Source: Mesostigma viride (taxonomy: Eukaryota > Streptophyta > Mesostigmatophyceae > Mesostigmatales > Mesostigmataceae). From it: a stretch of 62,000 nt of DNA. The stretch lies in NCBI GenBank assembly GCA_009746045.1, contig RPFO01000436.1, positions 2,227,453-2,289,452 of the forward strand, read 5' to 3'. The notes beneath the pieces are model-generated. The model had not been told where the DNA came from, ran no database searches, and saw nothing but the letters and a program-made list of their open reading frames with translations. This document shows, piece by piece, positions 46,201-55,068 of the stretch (positions are counted from its first letter, which is position 1; each line of letters begins with the position of its first letter). The position numbers were made by a program, and so were the translations under genes.

Positions 46201-49200
46201 GCATAAAGCTGGCGCTGCCGGGGGATCTGCGGCCGCTGGAGGCGCGTCAGAGCGTCCAGCTGGCGCTTCAGGAGGTGCACAAGAAGTTCCACATGGGCAT
46301 CCCCCTGGTGGACCCCATCCAGGTGGGTCGCGGGGGGGGTTCATGGAGGCGTGCCCACAGGGCCCCCCTTCGTAAGCAGGTGGAAGGCATTTGGGGGTGG
46401 ACGAGCGGGCCGGCCGGCGGGTGGTCGGGTTGCTTGGCCTCATCCAGGTGGTTGACAAGCTTGCCTTTTGGGTGTGGTTCTCTCATCTTGTCCGCTGCGG
46501 CAGGACATGGAGATCGATGACCCCTCGCTGGTGGCGGCCGTGCGCGAGGTCGAGCGGCTGGAGGCCGAACTGGTCAAGAACCCGATCCACAAGGTGAGAC
46601 AGTGAAAGGAAATGATACATGATGGATGGGAGAGCTGGTCAAGAACCCGACCCACACGGTGATGCATCGATAGGAAACGATTCGTGATGGATGGGAGAGC
46701 TGGTCAAGAACCCGACCCACACGGTGGTGCATCGATAGGAAACGATTCGTGATGGATGGGAGAGCTGGTCAAGAACCCGACCCACACGGTGGTGCATCGA
46801 TAGGAAATGATTCGTGATGGATGGGAGAGCTGGTCAAGAACCCGACCCACACGGTGATGCATCGATAGGAAACGATTCGTGATGGATGGGAGAGCTGGTC
46901 AAGAACCCGACCCACACGGTGGTGCATCGATAGGAAACGATTCGTGATGGATGGGAGAGCTGGTCAAGAACCCGACCCACACGGTGGTGCATCGATAGGA
47001 AACGATTCGTGATGGATGGGAGAGCTGGTCAAGAACCCGACCCACACGGTGGTGCATCGATAGGAAATGATAACGGATGGGAGAGCTGGTCAAGAACCCG
47101 ACCCACAAGGTGGTGCCTCGATAGGAAACGATTCGTGATGGATGGGAGAGCTGGTCAAGAACCCGACCCACAAGGTGAGAGTGAGTTGGTGTGTGCGTGA
47201 TGAGTATGTGGTCAAGAACCCGACCCACAAGGTGAGGGGTGGAGGGTCATGGATTAGGAAGTGGCGAAGAAGCTCACTATTAGGGAGCACGACCAAAACA
47301 TGCGCTGACGCCCTTTTTTTGGCACTTTCCTTGCTTTTTCTTGGGCCTTTCTTGCGTAGCTCTTTTCAAAGGGCCTTGCCATTTTAGGCCGCATCGTTCC
47401 CTGACGGCCCTGGCCTGATGTTTGGTCACGGCCCATTATTGGTGGCGTCACGGTGTCTGTCTTGTGACAGATTCACAAGCCTCACTTGAACGTGCTGCCA
47501 TCTGCTGCCCTTTGTCCACCTCATGCGTTGGTCACTTGCCTTGGGACAGATGCAAGAGTCTCACACAAAGAAGCTGCCATATTCTGCCATCTGTCACTGT
47601 CTATCCACAACGTTCATCTGTCATGGTCGCTGTGTGACAGATGCAAGAGTCTCACTCGGAGAAGCTGTCCCTGTTCGAGATGAAGGCAGACCACGAGGCG
47701 GCGATCAAGGAGCTAAAGGCCAAGATCCGCAGCTCGCACGTGAGTGCTGCTTAGAATGACCTTATCCCTCACCTTGGCGCTCATCCTCCCACACACACGT
47801 GGCGCCACACCTTGGCACCCTTCCTCCCGCTGGCGGGTTTGCGTACGCGTTGCCCTCGTCTTGGGCGATTTGTATATGCCTTGCTCACTGGCTCTATGCG
47901 GTCTTCGCTTGCCATACCCTGCGGTGTCATCGTATTCGTGCCATCCTATTCGTCATCCTATTCGTGTCATCCTATTCGTGCCATCCTATTCGTGTCATCC
48001 TACTCGTGTCATCCTGCATGTCATCATGCGTGTCATCATCCGTGTCATCATGCGTGTTCCATGCGTGTTGCCTCACCTGCCACCCCCGCCATCATCATCT
48101 CATCCTTCTCGTCATTTCCACCCTTGCCTTATTGTGCGCCCCCTCCCGCCAGCTGCAACAATTCAAGGAGGAGCTGCGCAGCCGCACGCGCGTGCTCAAG
48201 CGGCTGGGATGTGTCGACGAGGAAGGCATCGTGCAGCTCAAGGGGCGCGCTGCGTGCCTCATCGACACTGCCGACGAACTGCTGGCGACCGAGCTCATGT
48301 TCGAGGGTACATAAAGCATCATTACTATCATTATTATTATTGTTGTTGTTATTGTTATTATGGTTGTTAGTATGATTCTTATTATTGTACACTAGTTGGG
48401 TGAAATGGTAGTTTCTTGGTTTGATGTTCAGTAAACCTCTCCAGGGACGGCGGACAATCCAGCTCATAAGGGTGGGTAACCAGGACAGTAAACTAATGCT
48501 GCCTCCCTCGTCTGCTATTAAATGTCGCCGCTAGCTGCTGGCGACTGAAGCGCGTTTGCGAGGGTGGGGGGAACATCTTGGTGCTAATACTGAGTGCAAT
48601 GAATAACATTACGACTAGATAGAGTACTATAAGAGTTAGTACTACTGCTTTGTGTCTTGGGCTTTTGAAGGTGCGTTCACGCATCGCCTGGCGACCCTAG
48701 TACTTGTACTTGAATTTTTTTTCACATCCTGTTTCCTTCCCCTTTCGTGTTCCCGCAGCTCCTCCCCCCTATACTGCACGGCTCCCTCGCCTCCCACGTG
48801 CAACTATCCAATTATTATGCCCGTACAAATCTTATCACCCGCCAGCACCGCCGCCCGCCACCCGCCGCCTTTTTCATATGCAATGCCCACCCCCCCTCTG
48901 CCAGGTGCATTCAATGACCTTGACAAGCACCAGGCAGTGGCGCTCGCGTCCTGCCTCATTCCGGTGGAGAAGTCCAACGAAGAGGTGTGTGTTTCGGTAT
49001 AAAAGGACAAGCGTTGGCTACAGAGGAGGTGCGCGCTTGGGCACCTTAGAGGATAGGCGTTGGCTAACAAGGAGGTCCGTATTTTGGCACCCCGTAACAG
49101 GAAAGATTATGGTTTATGAGGAGATGAGAGCATTTTGGCAGCTTGTGCGTGCGCAAGTCTTGCTTGTCGAGGAGGTGATTCTTTCCTGTATGGCTCAGCC

Positions 49201-52200
49201 CCTTGGCCAGGGACTGATAAAACAATCTACTACGATGAACCAAACAAACAAACTTTGAAAAGATACTTCCCATCGCCCCACATCATGGTCTTGTGTAGCG
49301 GCCAAGGATCATCGATGGCCCTACTCCATCCCACGTCACGTTGTATAGGATCTGTCGTTTGACAACTTTTCCTAGGGCGCTCTGCGAGACAGCTCTCCCA
49401 ACGGAGGCATAATGTCGAAAAACGTGTCACTTACTTTTTTTGCTTTTCAATCCTGGTGCATGTATGGCATTGGAATTGCGACCGCCCCATGCAGGTGCGC
49501 CTCAAGGCCAACCTGGATGCCCCCCTGAAGGTGCTGCAGGACACTGCCCGGCACATCGCCAAGGTGGGTGGCTCTTTGCTCGCAGCAAGCTTGACCACAC
49601 GTTGACCCTCCCTCCCCTGTTTCACAGGCTGTAGTCCGTACCTTCCAAAGAAAGGGTGCCAAACTTTCGGTGCACAGGCTTGCCATACTTCTACTACTTT
49701 GCCTTACAGCTACTTTAGGCTTGCCATACTGCTACTTTGTTCCATGGGGTTGCTGGCTGACGTTATCTGTGCTACGTGCAAAGTATGATAGTGTTGTAAT
49801 ACTACTAGCGAATTATAGTAGTGTATTCCTACTGTAACAATCACGTACAATGTTCAAGCATCAGGGCGCATGCTATCCGTTTTTGCGTCCCCGCCTGAAC
49901 CCCTCCCCTCCATTCCCACCCACCACCCGCCACCCACCACCCACCACCCACCACCCACCACCCACCACCCACCACCCGCCACCCGCCACCCGCCACCCAC
50001 CACCCACCACCCACCACCCACCACCCACCACCCACCACCCACCACCCACCACCCACCACCCACCACCCACCACCCACCACCCACCATCCACCACCCACCA
50101 CCCACCACTCTACCACCCACCACCCTCCGTTGGGAGCAGTGGCAATCGCCTTTGGTACACCCCAAGTCACATCCACAACGTTGTCTGTCCCTGCCAAGGG
50201 TTGCCTGTTTCCTCCCTCCTGGCTTTGCGCAAGGAGATCTCTTTTGGCTTTGACTGCTTCAAGCTTGGTTACATTGCTCTGTATCAAGATTTGTTATATC
50301 GCTTGGCTTCAAGTTTTGCTTTGCTTTGACTGGTTTATTGTGCGTTGTCCCCGATATTTCTTAGCCACACCGTGATGCTGCCCTTTTTTGCGTGTTCAGC
50401 TCCTCATACATCCACTGGCGTACCGCATGCTTGCATGCCTGCTTGCACGTCACACTAGTTGTCTCGTCGTTGGTTGAGTATTGGGGCGTGCCGGACGCGA
50501 GCATAATGCCATGGGCCCGACAGGCGACCCAGTAGCTTGCTCATGCGGCTGACCTGCTGTCCAGTCATAGGTGCCTGTGGCACGCCTTACTAGCCGGCGG
50601 TTGCTAGTATTATCTTGCCACCAGTGCAACGTGCACACGTGCGGGTAGCCACCAGGTGCCAACTTCTTGCGCCTGTCACAGCAAGCAGTGCAAGCGTTAA
50701 CAGAGGCTGTAGGTAACACGCGCGTTTTTGCTAGGTGGTCGCCAGGTGGCCAAGGAGTGTGTGCCTATCTGTATGTTACGGATGCAAAGGAGTGTGCCCA
50801 TCTAATTGTTACTGATGCTAAGGAGTATGCCTCTCTAACTGTTACTGATGCCAAGGAGTGTGCCTATCTAATTGTTAGTGATGCCAAGGAGTGTACCTAT
50901 GTGTTACTGTTGGCACTCATGCTTTGGGACTGCTTACACACACTGCCAGGTGTCCAAGGAGTGCGGGCTGGAATTGGATGAGCAAACTTATGTCGAGTCC
51001 TTCAAGCCAACGCTGATGGACGTGGTCTACAAGTGGTCCACGGTACGAAGAGGCTTCAGTAGCTAATTAATAAACCGAGGATTGTAATGTTGATGAACCA
51101 TAGGCCTGAGTAGTTAATAAATCAACCGAGGACTGTGATGTTGATGAAGAGGTCCAGCCCACGCTGGCATACGTCGTCTACGCATGTTCCACGGTACCAA
51201 TAGACACGGAAACTTGTTCAAACTCGCAGAGAGGGAGACGTGCGTAGACGTAAGCCATGTGGGAGATGTGGGGGCAAGATGTCTCCAGAGGGAGTGTGTC
51301 AACTGTTCCGACTTGTGTGTAGATTGTAGACAGTTTGCACTTTAGCCGGGGTTCCTGGACTGTTTCGCGCGTCTCTTGTGTTGCCACTCTCTCGCATGGG
51401 TATATCTTTTATATTGTATCTAGGCACATACTTGTGTACTAATTAGGATGAACAGGCACATGCTTGTGTACTAATTAGGATGAACAGGCACATACTTGTG
51501 TACTAATTAGGATGAACAGGCACATACTTGTGTACTAATTAGGATGAAAGAGTAAACCCCGAGGCGTTGCTTCGAGGGCAGAAGTGCTGTGAGAGGTGTT
51601 GCGGAGATAGCTGGTGGGCCGTGCGCAAGCTTGTCATAGGTTTTTGGCAGCGGGTCATCCATCGGTAACGCAGTGACGTGTAAATTAATTCACTAATTAA
51701 TCCATCGGTATCACCAGGAACTTTCCTGGCCCTGCACCGCGTATTCAACTCTCATTCGCTTGTTTTCACCTCAGTTCACTTCTATTCACCTCTATCTGCC
51801 TCCAAGTCATGACTTGAAATCAAAAGCACATGACCGCGTCACGTCGGTACCAATAAAGGAACCTCCAACCCCTATACACAACGAGAAGGCTCTTACTCAT
51901 GATGTACTTGCTGGGCCCTTGAGACATGACTCGTCTCCCCGCCACCTGCCAGGGCGGCACGTTCAAGGAGATCAAGGACAAGACAGACCTGTTCGAGGGA
52001 ACGATCGTGCGCGCCATACGGCGGCTCGACGAGCTACTGACGCAGGTACTTGAGCTGGCAAATGCCATTCCAGTCGTGCTAGGATGTATCATCTGGTGGT
52101 ATTCGGCTGGACGAGCTGCTGACGCAGGTACTTACGCTGGTGGATGCCATTACTTGTACTACTAGTAGTAGTACTAGGATATGCTTATCTAGGGATATGC

Positions 52201-52598
52201 TACGATTGGCAGGATATAGCCCTCCAGTTATATGATTGGACAAGCTGCTGACGCAGGTATGCTGGAAAATCACGCGGCACGAGCATGGTATACGTCCCCA
52301 AGCGCCTCCATTGCATCGCAAAGAACCTACCAAATTGAACGTGGCTCTCGCATGGCTGGCAGATGCCGTTCCTTACGTTATAGGATAACTGTGTGCCGGA
52401 ACATGGTTGTTTATTTCCTTGCTGCACGGCATGCCTGACGCATCGCAACCACACTATGGCTGCTTGCCTTATGTTCCCTGATCACAGCTTCAGGCGGCCG
52501 CGGCGGTATTGGGAGATACAGAGCTCGCCAAAAAGTTTGAGGAGGGGAGTACCACGATTCGGAGAGACATCGTTTTTGCAAACTCACTGTACACATAA
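32172..52598 (+). CDS. MTR4: MTR4-type DExH-box RNA helicase of the nuclear exosome, complete, 21 exons
   Basis: Exons: 32172-32573, 33511-33941, 34322-34523, 34808-34942, 36379-36564, 37981-38085, 39260-39328, 40646-40696, 41634-41750, 42104-42175, 43246-43362, 45098-45343, 46164-46322, 46504-46593, 47641-47739, 48153-48306, 48905-48984, 49495-49563, 50950-51042, 51953-52045, 52488-52598. They join in frame to 1026 residues, the normal length for MTR4. Motifs: basic N-terminus, AHTSAGKT Walker A (103-110), DEIH (195-198), SAT (226-228), HHSG (423-426), [10 protein letters not shown] motif VI (487-496), the KOW turn of the arch around [17 protein letters not shown] (625-641), and a C-terminal helical bundle ending in SLYT. 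MTR4 unwinds RNA 3' to 5' and feeds the exosome, usually within a TRAMP-type complex. Exon 3 carries an RGG-like insert. Intron 1 has a GC donor; all others are GT-AG. Confidence 0.93.
34943..35510 (+). repeat. ~570-bp (G4-6)A polypurine tract filling MTR4 intron 4
   Basis: Starts directly at the donor of exon 4 (GTGAGG) and consists almost only of G runs separated by single A, with no pyrimidine for hundreds of bases. The transcript would carry dense G-quadruplex-forming sequence. Confidence 0.95.
37180..37560 (+). repeat. Degenerate CGGGCAACTAGCCA-type repeats in MTR4 intron 5
   Basis: Irregular units containing GGCGACGGGC and CACGGGCAACTAGCCA with variable spacing. Confidence 0.7.
38350..38533 (+). 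repeat. GGGGTA-type satellite in MTR4 intron 6
   Basis: About 25 units of GTAGGGG or GTAGGGGG. It resembles telomeric DNA only loosely; unit length varies between 6 and 8, so I treat it as a microsatellite. Confidence 0.9.
39418..39577 (+). repeat. 40-bp tandem repeat, 4 units, in MTR4 intron 7
   Basis: Unit CTAGGTGTCAGGGCACGTGC plus TTCGTCGTTGCGTGCGTGTG. It is unrelated in sequence to the 40-bp minisatellite at 7.4-10.8 kb. Confidence 0.9.
43211..43243 (+). repeat. C homopolymer forming the acceptor tract of MTR4 exon 11
   Basis: About 33 C residues run straight into the CAG acceptor at 43243-43245, acting as an extreme polypyrimidine tract. Similar C-rich tracts precede exons 2, 5 and 9. 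Confidence 0.85.
46628..47232 (+). repeat. 65-bp satellite made of MTR4 exon 14 3'-end copies
   Basis: Ten units, mostly 65 bp apart, each begin with a copy of the last ~27 bp of exon 14 (GAGCTGGTCAAGAACCCGAC), followed by CACACGGTG or CACAAGGTG and then ATCGATAGGAAACGATTCGT. The genuine exon end is at 46567-46593. The last two units keep the full AAGGTGAG donor. Confidence 0.95.
49918..50120 (+). repeat. CACCCAC heptamer array in MTR4 intron 18
   Basis: About 27 units of CCACCCA with CCGCCA variants. The plus strand is C-rich, the opposite bias to the G-rich tracts in introns 4 and 6. Confidence 0.95.
51418..51548 (+). repeat. 32-bp tandem repeat in MTR4 intron 19
   Basis: Four units of AGGCACATACTTGTGTACTA followed by ATTAGGATGAAC. 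Confidence 0.9.
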
Positions 52599-52805
52599 TT
52601 TTTTGTCATGGGCATGTCAGAGTTTTGCATTCTGAGTTCCCATTACTTTCAAAGTAAATAAGAAGTGTCCAATTAATAGCGGATAAATGGATATCATGTG
52701 GAAGTTCGAACTAGTTCTCGCCAAGCCAAATGTATGCCGGTAAAAGTATGCATGCGACCGCATCATGGGAGCGCTTTACTGGCGGGGCGGGGAGTTTACC
52801 ACAAA

Positions 52806-53060
52806 CTGTAGAAAATTAAATTAAATTAAATTATAACATGACTCCGTTGGGAGATCATGTAGCACATATTCCTTGCTGGATGGGTGGAGGTGGGCGAAGC
52901 CGCGGAATCGAACTAAGCTAACTCTAAGCTATCTAGTCTAGAAAATCCTAACTACGCTACTCAGCAAAGCGTCCCTTCCCCTTGGGGGGAGGGGGCTTGC
53001 CCACAGGGGCTGGCGTGTGAGCCTGGACAATCTTCTGCCACCTCAGATAATCTTAGCTTA
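52806..53060 (-). mobile_element. Non-LTR retrotransposon 3' end fragment
   Basis: Homologous to 20824-21090 and 21945-22200 on the same strand. The AT tail is at 52813-52840, followed by CATGACTCCGTTGGGAGATC and the GTGGGCAAGCCCCCTCCCCC-type ORF end on the minus strand. It lies 208 bp beyond the MTR4 stop codon. Confidence 0.65.
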
Positions 53061-53215
53061 TCGCTATAGTACCTTAAGTTAGCTCTGGCTCCATAATTGT
53101 GGCAATTTGCTTGCGCTTTAGCCGATGTCTTGATTCTACCTTTCTTATAACATAAGCTTTGCATTTTTAGTGTAGGATACGCTGCTCATGTTCGCAGTGA
53201 GGACTTGTACCTCGG

Positions 53216-53755
53216 CATTAGTTAATTAATTAATTAGACTCGTGCTCCCGTACGTTGGGGAGTCACGGAGCATTAACCCCGATGGATGGATGGATGGGTG
53301 CAAACAGTCCTACCGGTCTAATCTATAGATCTACAACAGCTATCTACAAAATCTATCAACATCAACTCTACCCTAGGGGACCTGTCTGGCGTGCTTCCCG
53401 TATGTTTGCACACGCGGGCGCTTCCCTACGGGGGGGGGGGCTCGTTGTCCTCAATGACCTGGGCCCACTTGGCCTTGTCCATATCATCTTTTTCCAAATC
53501 ACGGAGAGGCCTAGCTAGCCCCCCCATGTCCTCTATAAGCTGTTCTTTGAAGGTGCGGGCCTTGCGACGTCTAGCATCACGGGGCCTGGCCCACGTAAGG
53601 AGGTGCCGGCCAGCTAGGCTGAGCTGGGCGCAGTCCCGCGGCCGGGGGGGGCACGTGAGGTGTCAACCTGGTTGGTGCGAGCTAAGTGCCCTACTAGCTG
53701 CAGGCGCCGCAGCTTAATGGTGCTGGTGATATATGGCATGCCAAGGTACAGGTCG
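53216..53755 (-). mobile_element. Non-LTR retroelement fragment, left arm of inverted pair
   Basis: A TTAATTAATTAA tail at 53216-53236 marks the 3' end. The body matches the right arm (53756-54770) in inverse orientation, including the GGATGG run, the CTCTACCCTAGGGGACCTGT segment and the KKDD/WAQVIED coding remnant. Confidence 0.65.
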
Positions 53756-54770
53756 TCACCTCGGTATGCCATATATCACCAGCATCATTAACACCGGCGC
53801 CTGCAGCTAGCACCATGCAGCTGCACTTAGCTCGCACCAACCAGGTAGACACATCACGTGGCCCCCCCACGGGACTGCGCCCAGCTCAGCCTGGCCGGCA
53901 CCTCCTTACATGGGCCGGGCCCCGTGATGCTAGACGCCGCAAGGCCCGCACCTTCAAAGAACAGCTAGTAGAGGACATGGGGGGGCTTCGTGATAGACTC
54001 GGCATGGACATGTGCTACACTAGACGTGACGGGCTCACCCCCGGGCAGCCTCCTGGTTTGTCTGTAATATGGAGGCAGATGGTGCGCAAGGATAGATGGA
54101 AAGTAGTGATGAAGGAGACCACCCCCAAGCCTGTGGGGGCTCCGCGTGTGACCAAGTATGGCATTCATAGCGATTCGGGCCGCGGTGCCCACACCCCTGT
54201 AACTAGGACCTAGATAGCTTATACCATCCATTCCATCCCATGTTCCCCTCCCACTGAGGACTTATGCTCACGTGACGCAGTCACGTGTCTATTAATTGGG
54301 GGGGCTAGGCCTCTCCGTGATTTGGAAAAAGATGATGGACAAGGCCAAGTGGGCCCAGGTCATAGAGGACAACGAACCCCCTCCCGTGGGGAAGCGCCCA
54401 CGTGTTTGCAAACGCGGGAAGCACGCCAGACAGGACCCCTAGGGAAGAGAGCTTAGAATAATAGAGTTGGCTTGATGTTGTAGATAGATTAGACCGGTAG
54501 GATTGCGTGTCCCCATCCATCCATCCATCCATCCATCCATCCATCCATCCATCCATCCATCCATCCATCCATCCATCCATCCATCCATCCATCCATCCAT
54601 CCATCCATCCATCCATCCATCCATCCATCCATCCATCCATCCATCGATCCATCCATCCGTCCGTCCGTCCGTCCGTCCGTCCGTCCGTCCATCCATCCAT
54701 CCATATCCATCCATCGGGGTTAATGCTCCGTGACTCCCCAACGGGAGCACGAGTTTAATTGATTAATTAA
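53756..54770 (+). mobile_element. Non-LTR retroelement fragment, right arm of inverted pair
   Basis: A plus-strand ORF remnant (53815-54213) reads LARTNQVDTSRGPPTGLRPA and RRRKARTFKEQLVEDMGG. Its C-terminal part is followed by another TTAA-tailed end near 54290, and then by the [20 protein letters not shown] remnant, a CCAT microsatellite and a TTAATTAA tail at 54750-54775. The arm appears to be one element interrupted by another. Confidence 0.6.
54511..54706. repeat. (CCAT)n / (CCGT)n tetranucleotide array
   Basis: About 40 CCAT units with a block of eight CCGT units, inside the 3' region of the retroelement. Other copies of the element have only three or four GGAT units here, so this is a local expansion. 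Confidence 0.95.
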
Positions 54771-54779
54771 TTAACTAAT

Positions 54780-55068
54780 AAGCTATATGTGTCAGCCTAC
54801 CTATGGTATTGGATGGTTGTATTGCACCCACAGTGTTGCGCCCCGGCATGCACCATGCTGTGGAGAGAGCGCTCTGTGGCCATGGCTTGCCCACTTGTGG
54901 CAGTGAGAGAACCTATAGGGCGCCCTCCCTCCTTCTCATTGTGTACAGGGGTTGAAGGTTCCTTTACTCTGTATTGGCACCCACGTGACGCAGTCACATG
55001 CTTTTTAATTAATAACAAGTACAAAACTTGAGTAGTTCATGACTCGATTGAAAAAAGGAATAAAACAA
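54780..55068. mobile_element. Retroelement 3' end fragment with TTAATTAA tail
   Basis: CACGTGACGCAGTCACATG followed by TTTTTAATTAAT (54985-55015), matching the ends at 20760-20851 and 54240-54300. No gene seen up to the F-box stop codon. Confidence 0.5.
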
